From Sanghuangporus weigelae (Eukaryota > Basidiomycota > Agaricomycetes > Hymenochaetales > Hymenochaetaceae), in NCBI GenBank assembly GCA_033182465.1, contig CP137318.1, positions 186,001 to 250,000 of the forward strand: DNA of 64,000 nucleotides, given 5' to 3'. The notes beneath the pieces were generated by a model. The model was not told where the DNA came from. It was given only the letters and a program-made list of their open reading frames with translations, and did no database searches. How positions within the stretch are numbered: position 1 is the first letter of the stretch; each line of letters opens with the position of its first letter. Positions 10,457 through 22,200 of this stretch are shown here, in pieces. A program made the position numbers and the translations under genes.

Positions 10457-13285
10457 TCAACTCAACTCACTCGAGTCGAGAAATCCTCTACAAGTTTCGT
10501 CATTCTTCTCCATAAGGCGTTTCGTTTTCTTATTGAACTTTAGCTTTTGGGTCCACTTCGGCACGTGAACCCATGTAGCCCTCCCGTTGCGTATCTCGTG
10601 TAGACGGATCATAAACCAATGTTCATTACCGGGGCTCCAATATCTGACATTTGAAGTAGCAGACATCCATTGCTTAGGCGTTGGCCACCATGAATAGAGC
10701 ATGACTTTGCTGCCTAGAGGGTGTCTTCAGTCATCAAAAGGAGAATGAAGGCTGAAAAAAATACCTTTTCTAACTTTGTACGTCCCGCACAAGAAAAGGA
10801 GTTCAGACTCTGTGAGCACATCCTCCGAAAGAGTTTCGCCATTCGGTAAGAAAAAATTTCGACCGAAGATGTCGACATCAACCGACGGTCCTATAGGAAT
10901 GTCTTCGTAGGACCCGCAAACTTCCAAAATAGCCCTCCAGACAGGTCCACCGAGACCAAAGATCGAGCGGGCACGAGGTTGACGCATAAAAACCTGAAGC
11001 AATTTTTCGTATTGTGCATATGCGTATGCCCCGGGCTCCTCATCAAGTGTGCGACTCCCGAGGTCCCAAGTCAACGGGTCTAATCTAATGCTGGGTTCCT
11101 TTGCAAAGCACAGAGTGTGAAACGGTGAACCACGTCGAGCGAAAAGATGTACGAGCTCGCGCCCAGCCAAACATCCACGTCGAAGTAACTCTACCACTAA
11201 AGAAGGCTGTTCAATGGCAATTATGAAATCGAGATCGTTCGGCCGAAGGAGATAAACGACTCCGTCAAGAGTGCATTTCTGTAAATTCAGAGAGAAAGCG
11301 ACTTTTCGCATCTCTCGTACAGTAGGTGACTCGATATTATCGGGGTGAATGTCTAAGACTGTCGAAGGTATTGGGAGGTTTTCGAGAAGATGCCGCACAA
11401 ATTGAATGATCCCAAGCATCTCGGTAAGGGTGAAACTTTCGGTTGACGACTCAATGTCATAAAGAATGCCACGAGTCATCGCCCAAGAACTCCCAGCTTG
11501 CTCTTCGCGTACAACGGATGACGATTCATTGTCGAGAGAAAGAATCGAATGGACGTTTGGAAGAAGTAGACCATATCGATAGTACAGCATTCTATCTAAC
11601 TCCACATCCTTCAAAGATCTGACTTTGACCTCGGGGCGTATGGAATATCTGGCCTTGAGAGCCTCCTGGAAGCTTTTCCGACTGAATACCATTTCGGATG
11701 GCAACGCTGTATAGGAATGCATCGGACAGTGATCGGACTCTAAAATTTCCCCTTCCTCTTCCTCATCCGCATCCGGTAAGGAAAGTCGATGCTCAGTCGA
11801 TTTATCAGGAGATGAGCGACGAGGAACGGAGACACTCGTAGAGTTTTGCAATGTCGGGAAATCGCAGCTGTCGTCCGAGTCAAGATCTGGGAAAGACGGC
11901 CTGGCATCCGGATCAAAATTACTACAGACGTCCCACTCATTCCGCGTCACCGAAAACCGCATCTGAGAAGGTGGATACTCTGAATAATCATCAAGTTCCT
12001 TCCTCGACACGCTACGACGAACGTAACCCCAAGAGAACTTTTCCCAGTGAAAAACCTTTGACTTCTTCGTAATGCGATATCCATTTCATTCGTTCTTGAG
12101 CCTCTTTCTGTCCGCTTCGGACATCTTGCTCAGGCTTTCTTCGTCCTCGGCGTGCTGCCTCGCCCAAAACTGTTTCGGTGATTCAAAGGGATTTTGGCGT
12201 GATCCCTTTTCGACCTGCCCTGGTTGGAAGAGAACAAAACCGGTGTAAGGCTCGACAGGAGTCAAGTTATCTTTTGTTGTCAAGTTGGCTTTCATTGAGT
12301 GGGACGATTTGTTGGTATGATCGATCGAGACTAAGTTGGACTCGTTCGAGCGCGGCAACTTGCCAGTTACGATATTATCGATTACAGAACGTGGCGCCGA
12401 CAAGGGATTCGCAACCAATTGCATTTTAAATGATGCTGTCGGAGACTCGAGCTCGTAGTCCCAGACTGCCGAAGAATCGATCGATTCAAACAGGAATGAA
12501 TTTCCGTCTCCATTATTCTCCTTCGCGGACACCACTTGTTCGTAACTGGGCCTGAGCATCTCGGCTATGCGAAGGTCGACTTTATCATGCATTGGGATTC
12601 GGTAGCTCTTCCCGTCTCCCCAGAATATCCAGAACGGTATATGTTTTCGAATAAAGTCTGGCAAATGGCGAATCTCTGCGATGCTTTCGGAAAAGTCAAT
12701 GAATGTTCCTACGCGGCCTTCCATGAAGGCAAAATTGGCGATTGGAGAATGTTCTAGACCCTCCAGAAACTCGTCCGGAAGACCTTCAGCTTTACCAATA
12801 TCCTTCCAATCAGGTGTAAGCACGATGAGATATGTAGCCATGCCAAATAGAATGCAAAATGCTCGTTGAGACCTTCTAGCGCGATTCATGGCTGTAGAAT
12901 AGTCGGAAGCTACCCCAGCGTATCCAATTTTACATGGAAATATTGGAAGAGAAAAGTCGAGTGTCGTATTCACGCGTTGCAGTAGGCTTTGGCAAAGGCG
13001 AAAGGTGCAAGATTCGAACGCTTGCCATAAATCGATCTGAGAAGGCGAAAGGATAAAATTGCCGTTGCCACACGGTACGATGTCGATGGATCTGAAAGGC
13101 TCAAGGAAAAAACCCCACAACGCGTCCGTTTTCGGAACAGCACAGAGATAAGGAAACTGTTCATTGTAGAACCGAGGTTTCATGGCGTCACAAAGACTGC
13201 CAACGTTCGCATCCCGACGTTCAGGGAAGTCCGAAACATTGAATCCAACCCAAACAGAGCCTTTCTTATCTATGAAGACCTTCCT
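10457..13285 (-). pseudogene. Agaricomycete repeat-associated hypothetical gene, split by one in-frame TGA
   Basis: The minus-strand frame runs from about 13270 through MKPRFYNEQF (13183) to 10765. An intron (10714-10764, GT..AG) then leads to the last exon, 10713-10457, which ends in a Trp-rich segment (SWWPTPKQWM, RYWSPGNEHW). Both sides of a TGA at 12086-12088 lie in the same frame, and the text around it (KRLKNE, stop, then VFHWEKFSWGYVRR) matches a protein type I recall as very common in Agaricomycetes (a QFW..R region followed by VFEW). A single CGA-to-TGA change would explain the break. About 900 residues if read through. The function is unknown and no catalytic motif is recognised. 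The first exon is uncertain. Confidence 0.6.
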
Positions 13286-13376
13286 TCATTGCTGTATGAC
13301 TTCAGCTAATTTATGCTGCGTATCGGCGATGCGTCCTTGGAAGAAATCCTGAGTCCCAGTCATTGGAAGATGCAAC

Positions 13377-13727
13377 GAAGTCCCGATTAAACCAGAACTG
13401 TGTTGTGGACAGAAAGAATACGCAGAGTAGAATCTCTGTTTGATTTTTGTTTGAAATCCTGAAACCCGATTAAACCAGGTCTCAATTGTGGTAGGAGTTA
13501 GGATGTTAGTAGTAACAACGTTAACCATACACACAACAGCATTATTAGCGTGCGCGTGATTTCGTGTCATCTCGGTCACGTGGAAAATGCCTAAACCGAT
13601 CGATTGACCTATATATCTACCTTTCTTACAGCCAACGTCATCCCATCGGGAGTCCCGGTTTAATCGGGACTTCCGATTTTCTTTCCTCGTAAATACCAAA
13701 TGTATATAGCTCTGGTTTAACTGGAGC
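13377..13727. repeat. Hairpin cluster 1, GGTTTAA core
   Basis: Four sites share the core GGTTTAA or its complement TTAAACC, with short inverted arms: near 13379 and 13464 (CCCGATTAAACCAG type), 13651-13671 (AGTCCCG/CGGGACT arms, perfect) and 13709-13727 (GCTC/GAGC arms). They occupy the intergenic space between a minus-strand and a plus-strand gene. The same core recurs at 18717-19158. Confidence 0.65.
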
Positions 13728-13918
13728 TTGTTCTGGACTTCACGAAACTTTGTAGTTGTTATTGTTCTTTTCGACTATAAAAGTAGGCAGGACTTCATTC
13801 TTCACGCTGTGGCTCAGCGTCATCACGACAATGGCTCTCTGTACTATTCTGTAATGTATTTTTATTATCCACAAAAGTATAAAGGCAGTCTCGGAGAAAG
13901 ATGGTTGTTATTTGAATC

Positions 13919-14690
13919 ATGCCTCGTCGCAATTCGCGCTTCGATAACCCAAACGTTCCAGTTCGTGCTTCAAGAAGGTCTCCATCACTGTCGGATGAAG
14001 AACTCGGAGAATCGCATTCCAGCTCACGTGAGGAAAGGCCCAGAACTCGCTCAAGGTCGTCGGAGGGCAGCGATGGAGCTCACGATTTGATGGAAGTGGA
14101 CGATTCTGTTGGCGACGATTCTGTTGGCAGTGAAGCTGTGGACAGTGGAATGTCAGTCGTCGATGAAGTGTCTTCAGAAGAAACTTCGTCTCTCATTCCT
14201 AAGCCTCCTGGAGAAGCCTCGAGACGCAATAGGGGTGGATACAACCTCGAGGAAGTACTCCTGGGGTGTTGCTATAGCAAGGATGATATCACATCTAGGA
14301 GGGTGAGTCGTCATTTTATCGCACATCAGTGGAACTAAGTGCAACTTATGTAGAAATATGTCCACCGTCTTATTGATAAGTATCTCGATATTCGCAAGCC
14401 TATCACACGTCAGAAGGATCGTGCTTTAAAGAAAGTCTTTGATGTGGTGGGTGTCATTTTTTGATTGGAGCCACTGTCTGAGAACCATAGGACAGGCCAC
14501 CGGGGATTATCCCGATTTCAAACGCTTCCAGAACTGTTGGCCCATTAAAGACATGTGCAGGCTACATTTGAAATATACTGCGAGTCGGGAGAAATGCCGT
14601 GCTGACAGGGCTCTTGCACAAATGGTTAGGGCATCCAAGGTGGTTTTCAGCACTGTGTGTTTGACATCCTTGCTGATATTGATATAAGAA
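13919..14690 (+). CDS. Agaricomycete repeat-associated hypothetical protein
   Basis: Exon 1 (13919-14302) encodes a Ser/Arg-rich then Asp/Ser-rich N-terminus. After an intron ending TAG at 14353, exon 2 (14354-14450) encodes a conserved KYLDIRKPITRQ segment, and exon 3 from 14491 encodes DYPDFKRFQNCWPIKDM. These phases are mutually consistent. The DxPxF..WP..D pattern is one I recall from many Agaricomycete hypothetical proteins of unknown role. The 3' end is uncertain: the frame stays open to about 14687 but the last 15 residues look intronic. It lies just downstream of hairpin cluster 1, inside the inverted-repeat block. No function is assigned. Confidence 0.5.
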
Positions 14691-15172
14691 ATCTACTCGT
14701 TCTCGTTACAAATAGTTGGATTCTGTTATTGACACGGCCAGGAGGGGAGGGGAGGAGCTTGTGTTTTTCTGGAGGTCATAAACATTCCAATCGGCAATAT
14801 TACTTCTCGTCTCGAAACTCTACTTTAGATGTTCGATATGCTTCCCCTCAGATCTGCCTCCTTTTCTATTTATCATTCGGATTGCAAGAAAGGATCACGC
14901 ATCTCGGCAATATCGCTTGAGCCGTCCATCCGCCGATGGTGTGGTCACCTTTCAGCCGGTCGTCCATTTAATATAAGAAACATATATATGGTATGGCAAA
15001 AAGTCAAAAATATATATACTCCGCTCTTGCGGTAGAACGCAAACTGCAATCTATTCAATGACGTTCCAAAAATCACAACCGGTACCGAGTCTCGATTCTC
15101 AGTTTCTTCATCATACGGCTTCGCGTACGGCGCGCCTGCGCGAACCTATGGTCAAGGAGAAAATAAGATGAT
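14691..15172. other. Gene-free stretch
   Basis: No coding exon is recognised. There is a short GGGGAGGGGAGGAG purine run near 14740. The rest is unremarkable. Confidence 0.5.
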
Positions 15173-15660
15173 TCAGCAGGGCCAGATACTATAGTGGAGA
15201 TGGTAAATCAACCTGCTCATAACAAAATCAGCAATTCTTCGACTTTCCGCGTCGTCACTCATGTCTACGAAATATGAACCATCGAGAGCTCGCTTCAGGA
15301 GCAGAGCGTCGCCCTTGAACGTTGGGCGGATACTACGATTAATAGGCAGGCGTTTGTGATTTTTACAAAAAATCGTATACAATTCGACGCGACGGGGCCG
15401 AATCAGAGTAACAGCGACCGTATGAATGTATGGTTGAATACTTGCGTCGGCCAAGATAGATGAAACGCATGCATGCATGGTACGTCGTCCAACCCGGGCT
15501 TGAATACGGAGCATCTCAGGCTCTGGCTCGTGACAGGAGTAGAAACGCGAAAGAATAGGCACCGTAAGTCGCTGACGAGGGTAGGTTAGCGATCAATGAT
15601 TTCAGTGAATGAACATTGACTCACGTATCGAAGAGGATGCAAGTAACTTTGGCTCGACAT
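15173..15660 (-). CDS. Small hypothetical protein, two exons, 144 aa
   Basis: The minus-strand start codon is at 15660-15658 (MSSQSYLHPL). Exon 1 is 15660-15625, the intron 15624-15572 runs GT..CAG, and exon 2 is 15571-15173; phases agree and give 144 residues. The body is well formed (ILRIQARVGRRTMHA, TVAVTLIRPRRVELYTIF, LFKGDALLL-type segment). It resembles small Agaricomycete hypothetical proteins found near repeat-associated genes. There is no catalytic motif, signal peptide or membrane segment. The final 12 residues may be an unspliced short intron (GTTGAT..TAG), so the C-terminus is uncertain. Function unknown. Confidence 0.5.
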
Positions 15661-16387
15661 ACGTATACGTGGTTTGCGACACAAGGCGAAGATCGGCGAT
15701 GCGAACACTCAGTGGATGACACGAAATTTGAGGAGCAGAATAGGCGTTGGCCAGAAACTTAAATATTCAAATGCAAGTCTGAGCCTCCGGGTGCAAAAGG
15801 CGCAGCATGCCAGCTTCAATGAAACTTTCCGATCATTCGGCTCGATTGTGCTTGATGGCTTGAGCCACTCCGAACCCATATATGTGCATGAACACAATGA
15901 AACAATGAGATTCATTAATATATTTGAACGTACATGCATTATCAGATCAGACATGGTCGTGGAGGACTTCTATACACAATGAAGAGCACTAACGAGTCGA
16001 ATAAATGCCAATCAAGGAATTCCGAGAAGAAACAAAATAACAATGAGACACTCGTTCGGGACAAGAAGCACAATATGACATGGCGCCGATTGGAGTGGTG
16101 ACAATGGATTATCCCGCATCGGGGAGACACATTCATTTTAAGATGAGAGGCCACCACGAAAGGCCGCCACCACGAAAGCTCATTCTTTGAAGGGGACCGC
16201 GAAGTAACTGCGCGCGGCAGATTCAGAGCCACACCCCTGCTTCAAAAGAGTGCTGCGATCAGTGGCACATACTCAGCTCTCCTTTTCCGTTCGCTGGACG
16301 AACATGGACGTTAATGGTGATGGTTCAGAAGGAATTGTCGGTTCAATATGCCTTTTTGCTTAAAATTTTCCAGATTCAGCTCGGAGC
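15661..16387. other. Intergenic, no gene recognised
   Basis: Divergent upstream region between the minus-strand 144-aa gene and the plus-strand coiled-coil gene. Open frames at 15674-15982 and 15709-15954 overlap on opposite strands and carry no recognisable motif. Confidence 0.45.
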
Positions 16388-18629
16388 ATGATGGCGAACG
16401 CCTCAATGGATGTCATTACGGGAGAGAATGCAAATCCCTGGAACGATACGACAGTTTCTTGGACCGATACGACGAATCCTTGGATCGACGCGGGCGACGC
16501 GCATACTACACCCGCGCAAAACACACCTCTTCCTGAGGTTGGTGATCATCTCTTTGCTAGCGAGAGCACCCAAAGCATGCCCGTCCAAGCAAGATCTAGA
16601 TGGTCATTTACGTTTCAGGTGAGAACTTCGGTAAAATTTTGAACTACTCGGACTCACTCACATTCTTAAGAGCCCGCTTACCGCGCCAAACCTTCTGTCG
16701 GCCAGGAACACGATCGTCCCTCGTCGACGCAAGCATAGAGTGAGATAACGCTCATTCAAATTGTCCGAACTGACAAAGAGATACTTCCCCTAGACTTACA
16801 ACCAACCTTACCCTCGATATTATAAAAAATATAACACTGACTGGGGAGCAATGGGCGTAGTAAGCATAGAGCAGGACGGGCTTGAGAGGTCTCGTCTGGA
16901 GCAGGAAAGAAATGAGCTTCAATTAACGCTTGAACAAGAGAGAAGGAAACTCGAAGCGCAAAAGTTAGCGTTTGACGCGGGAGCGAGAAGGCTGACAGAC
17001 GATAGGAATCGGGAAAGGTTGGAACTTGAATCGTGAATGAAAAGACTGGAAGAGGAAAAGGAAATGGTGAGTAGCACCGCAACCGCTGCCGAAGCCATAC
17101 TCATCGCCATTGTTATCGCACAGCTCCATCAACAGATAGAAGCCATTACTCAGAGGGAATATGAAGTCGCGCAGCAATACATCCAACAAGTAAGGCACGA
17201 CTTCATTCTTCAGGTGATCGAGCTCATTACCTTTAGGTTGAAATCCAACATGAAACGGAGGCTCAAAACGAACGCCGTCCATCAGGAACTCCCGCGGAAA
17301 TAAATGGCGAACCTCGTCGGGAGACTCCAGTGGAAGTGTATGACGAACCTCATCCAGAAACTCCAGAGGGAATGCAGGACAATCTTGGTCCAGGAAATCC
17401 GGCGGAAATGTGGGCTGGATTCATTCCAGGAACGTCAGCGGAGATGCAGGAAGAATTCCCTCCGGAGAGAACGCATATTGAACATCGTCCACCTGCTCCA
17501 GATATGACTTGGCACTTTGAAACAATCGATCAGGAGATGGATAGCGAAGATGCAGGACCGGGTCAGGGCTGCGACGATATGTTCGGACTCCAACGAGAGC
17601 TCAAATCTTGTCGTGCTCGACCGCAGTCCGAAGGTTGTGACGTGCAATCTGTAAGCCAGTAAACTTCTCTATATTGCAGTGGTTGACGGAGTTCCTTCAG
17701 AAGGAAGTAATTGCAGCTTTTACTCGTTTGTTCGGTTTCGGAAAGGAGACCGAATTTGAAAGGCATACACCTGCAAGAAGGACGCAGGTGGACGCTTACG
17801 ACAGAAATGGAGAACAAGGCCCGACCCCAGACAATCTTCGTCTCGATGTGTTCGGAATATGGACATCACGCTGGAATAAGAGAGTAGCCGATATTATCTA
17901 TGAAGACCTTCTTCAACATAAAGGCGTCACTTCCTTATCTCAAGAGTTCGAGAACAAGTATCGGCTGGCGATCGCGCACAAGATCAAACGCGCGAGATAC
18001 TTTTGTCGGAAGTTGATTCCTCGAATCAAAGAACCGGGAGTTCTTGAAACTACGTTGGAAGTGTTCCATCGAAGCAAACAGCAGACATCCGACAGACAGA
18101 AGGCGAATCGGCACAATAGTAGGCGTCTTAAAGTAAGTCGGACGAACATTGTGTTGAAGACTTCGCCACTGAAGATGACAAGCAGCTCTACAGAGAGCGA
18201 GTCGAGACGTGCCTAAAATGCCTACCGGTGCAGCATGATCCGGATTCTCCTTGGACCTCACTGGCGAGAGAAGTCTTGGAGCTTGGACCAGATGGGATGA
18301 GCTCTGACGAGTCCGACGTTGGAGAAGCGAATCAACGAGTTTTCCACATCAAAACACTTCCACGGAGGACCAAGGATGCTGAGAAACAGTTTCAATTTAT
18401 CGACAAGCAGAGTCACATATTGAAGAAAAGCCGAGGTTCGGGCCCTAGAAATCGAATACGAGACTGCAAATCCGTGAGCATTCGGGAGGCACCTAGCGGA
18501 AGGGCTGGAATAATCTACAATACAGCATGGCTACAGGGCGAATCTTGGGAGCAAAGGGAGGTTCAGGAAGCCGTCTCCACAAAGCGACTTCCATGGGTGA
18601 GGGTGCATGCAGTGCAAAGAGGTAACTAG
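16388..18629 (+). pseudogene. Agaricomycete GMSSDES-type hypothetical gene, split by one in-frame TGA
   Basis: Phase-consistent exons: 16388-16618, 16671-16739, 16794-17189, 17237-17650 and 17680-18132, then a last exon from about 18175 to 18629. In order they encode an Asn/Thr/Asp-rich start, a charged coiled coil (LEQERNELQLTLEQERRKLE), imperfect Pro/Glu/Met repeats (17280-17460), a Trp-containing helical region (WTSRWNKRVADIIYEDLL), and the segment GPDGMSSDESD, a hallmark I recall from a large Agaricomycete family of unknown function. A TGA at 17034-17036 interrupts the coiled coil in frame (..LELES, stop, MKRLEEE), probably a former CGA. The junction at 18133-18174 changes frame and is either a very short intron or a lesion. 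It lies just upstream of the transposase gene. Confidence 0.55.
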
Positions 18630-18716
18630 AGACGAGGCGCATACTGTATCTCAGATAACACTACAATAAAATTGATTTATGTTCCTGTACATGATATTAC
18701 CACCAATTTTTTTGCA

Positions 18717-19158
18717 TCCGCAAGACGGTTAAACCGTCTCGCTACAGTATTCCGCGACCGGAACTTCGCCGACTCGGAGATACGAGCAATGATTTGGTAT
18801 CCGCGAGACGATTAAACCGTCTCGCTGAAATTATTTTCAAACAGATCTTTGCCGCGATACCACTGGACTTATCTTGAGCCAACTATTCGACCCCGCCAGG
18901 CAAGACGATTAAACCGCCTCGCTGTCAGAGCGCATGCCAGTGTGATGACGATGACGAAACTTCCAGCAAAGATCCGAAAGAGGGAGTACAGTACAGGGCA
19001 CGTGCAATATGCTGAAATGACCAAATTCGTCCCATCATTCTTTTGACGACCTTCTTTCGACATGACACGATGAATGAAATCGTGCAGGATCTCATGGCTG
19101 AGCCCTGTTTAACTGGGCCACCTGAGCCCAGGGATATAAGGATGCGGTTTAACCGTCG
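18717..19158. repeat. Hairpin cluster 2, GGTTTAA core
   Basis: Five sites: 18718-18743 (AGACGGTTAAACCGTCT), 18802-18826 (GCGAGACG/CGTCTCGC arms), 18899-18923 (a diverged copy of the same), 19102-19118 (CCCTGTTTAACTGGG) and 19143-19158. The first three share the flank GCAAGACG..CGCTCGCT-like and are spaced about 85-97 bp apart. They end about 90 bp before the start codon of the Tnp2-like transposase. They fit subterminal binding sites or promoter elements, but neither role is proven. Confidence 0.65.
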
Positions 19159-19244
19159 CCTTGTCCTTGTTGATGTTGATGTTCCTCCCCTCCCCCTCCC
19201 CCTCACGCTTTCTTCTCTAACCTCCTGTCTCGATTGCGACATAA

Positions 19245-22200
19245 ATGGTCCGCCCTCGCAAGGACGAATGTACTGAGAGGTGCGAATGCAGCGTATGCAC
19301 CAGAACGATAAATGCGGATGGGACTCGTGGTGTCAGCCGCTCTGCGAATGACCATGAAGCCCACAAAATGTTTCGATCACGCTTCAGAATTCGTAATACC
19401 GAGCCAGAGATCATATACCAGTATCACGACTCGAGCGATGATGAGAACACTGGCATGGACATGGAAGTGGATGATGTTGAGGGATTGGTCGGGGACATGG
19501 AGGCTCTGTTTATTCAGGACAGTCTCAAACAGGTTGAAACTGAAGTGGACGTTGGTGACGATGATGATGATGATCAGGGATACAGAGAACCTGCGCTTTC
19601 ACATTCTGAGCGTAGTGAAACCGTGTATAAGAATGGTATGTTCTCCCTTGACGATATTTTCAATGCATTACTGATTTGAATTTGAATTCATGCAATATAT
19701 CAGAACATAATTTCGACTGGCCTATTGCTGACGAAACGGGAATTGTCCATATGGTCTTGATTATATCCGCATTTTGTTCGCTGTTCTTTTCCATGAGCCG
19801 AAGTTCATCCGACATACTACTGAAGTTCTTACGATGCCTGGTTTATGCAATTCTGCGTCGTACCACGTCGGATGAAACGGCCGTGCGGATCCTAGACAGC
19901 ATCCCGAAGGACTCGAGAACGGTCCGTTCCAGTTTCCGCCTTGGTGGAGGTTCAACTACCTACGCTGTTTGCCCGGAATGCAACGCCTTATATGAACCCA
20001 CTCGCAGTCCCCTGTCTAGGAAAGCTGTCTATCCAGAGACATGTTCTTACGTTCCGAAACCTCGGGGCCGTCAGTGCGAAACACAACTCCTGGACACAGA
20101 TAAAAAACCTCTAAAGAAGTTTGTGTATAACTCATTGAAGGATTTTATTGGCGGCCTGCTTTTGCGACAGTCAGTTGAGGCCTCTATCGACAATGCGTGT
20201 GATAAGCTGCGATATTCTAGCTCTTTTTCGGAGATTAGAGGTCCGTTCGAAGGCGAATTCTTGCAGAAGTTGAAGGGTCATCGGCCGGGCGTGTTGTTCA
20301 TTGATAGGCAGGACGAGTTGCGACTCGCATTCTCGTTGAACGTCGACTTTTTCAACGTGGAGGGTGTACGAAGCGGAGCAGCCAGTGTATCTTGCGGGAT
20401 TATTTCCCTGATTTGCCTTAATTTGCCAGAGGACATTCGATACAAACACGAGAACGTGTTCCTGGCAGGAATCATTCCACCCAAGGAACCTGATGTGACG
20501 CAGATCAATCATTACCTGGCACCGCTTGTGGAAGAGTTTCGTGTCCTATGGGATCCAGGAGTCTATTTTTCCCGGACTGCGTCGTCTCGGAACGGTTGGC
20601 TAGCCAGGGCCGTTATTGCGCTCGTTGTGTGTGATCTGCCTGCTGCGAGGAAGGTCTCCGGACTGTTAGGGCATAGCAGCAAAACTTTTCTTTGCAGTCA
20701 TTGCAGTTGTCCTAAGGAGATGATCGGTAAAGTAGACAAAGTCTTCGAACCGCGCGATACCGCTGTTCTTCGGGAACAGTCGAAAGCGTGGCGTGATGCA
20801 AGGACTTCGAAGGATGCGGATGTCATAACGAACCAGTACGGCGTGCGTTGGTCTGAGCTGTGGTGTCTGCCATATTGGGACCCATTAAAACAGCTCGTAG
20901 TCGATCCAATGCATTGCTTGTTGCTGGGACTGGTACAGAACCATTTCACGTCGATCTTGCCGCTGACTACCGATGAAGAGTAAGACTAAAGCTTGGGAGC
21001 GTACAAAGTCGTTACGACCAGTTCCGCGGTGTTCCGACTGGTTTCGCCCAGTTCCGACTGGTTTCGCTGGAGCGAGTGGACTTAGCAAGAACGCCATAGT
21101 TCAAATGGCACGTGCACCGTTCCATGATCGGCCATCATATCAGACACGACGGAAGAATCACGCAACGATCCTACACGCGTCAATCACAAGTCTCCGGATC
21201 CTGGATCCGTACTCCTGACAAAGAGATTTGACCCTGCAGCATCGTCCACAGTCCCTCTCCCATTCAAAACGTCGCAGATTTGCCCTGTAAGGCTAGCCGA
21301 AGTCTTTCCAAGTCTTTTCCCCTAGTTCCGACTCGTTCCGCTCAAAGACACCCGGTTCCGAAAGCTTTGCTTATGATCTCACTTTCTATATGCGTCCCTT
21401 TTATTTCTTTATGCTCTCGTTCCGACCATGCTTGGTATTGTTTCTTTCTGTTTTATGTGTCCCTTAACCATTCATATGCGCCCCATTCCTTTGTAGATAA
21501 GTGATATGCGTTCCCCTTTTTCTTATGACTTATGTTTTCTGACCGATGGGAGGCTCAGTTTGGACATTTAGTATAAATTTAGCACGACTCTCGTAGTGGG
21601 GGGGACAGCTTAGTGGGAGCTAAGGAGCTCTTAGATTGTCTCAAGTCCCCCAGCCTCGAGTTCTTCTTGTTCGTAGAAAACTCTCTCGTCTCTAAAGCCT
21701 AATATACGATATTTCGTGTTCTGTACAGTCGATCGGTGACATCTCTTCGCAGCAGAGCCGTTCGTACGTTCGTATAGTTCGCCTGGTTCGTATAAAGGAC
21801 TCCTCCTGTCTCTGTCACCCGGATCGAAACCGCATTGCGTGTTCCGATTGGTTTCGCTGGTTTCGCTCGTAACCCAGTTACTTAGCGTGCCGCGTGCTTT
21901 CGGTCTCGTAACACCTTCCCCTCTCCACTGTCATCGGAAAAGGGCACCATATTACCCCTTTCCATCACCGTAAAGTCCCTCCGTCTCTTGTATCACGTTT
22001 GGGTCACCCAGTTACCGTCCCCATCCATCGTACCGCGTTTGAATCGTTACGCCGCGTTCCGACACTTTAGACTCCGAGTGAGATCGGCTGCCGTCGCTTC
22101 CCAGTGTGTTAGCACGGTCGATTAGTCACGTTCGAGTTGGTGGTTCGACTATCGTAGCTTTAGTTAGATCAGTTCTTGTTCCTCGTGTTAGTCGGCTTTA

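Noticed and set aside
13286-13699. Minus-strand frame of 137 codons
   Set aside because: It runs through the GGTTTAA hairpin cluster and matches no family; only its left edge may overlap the true first exon of the gene at 10457-13285.
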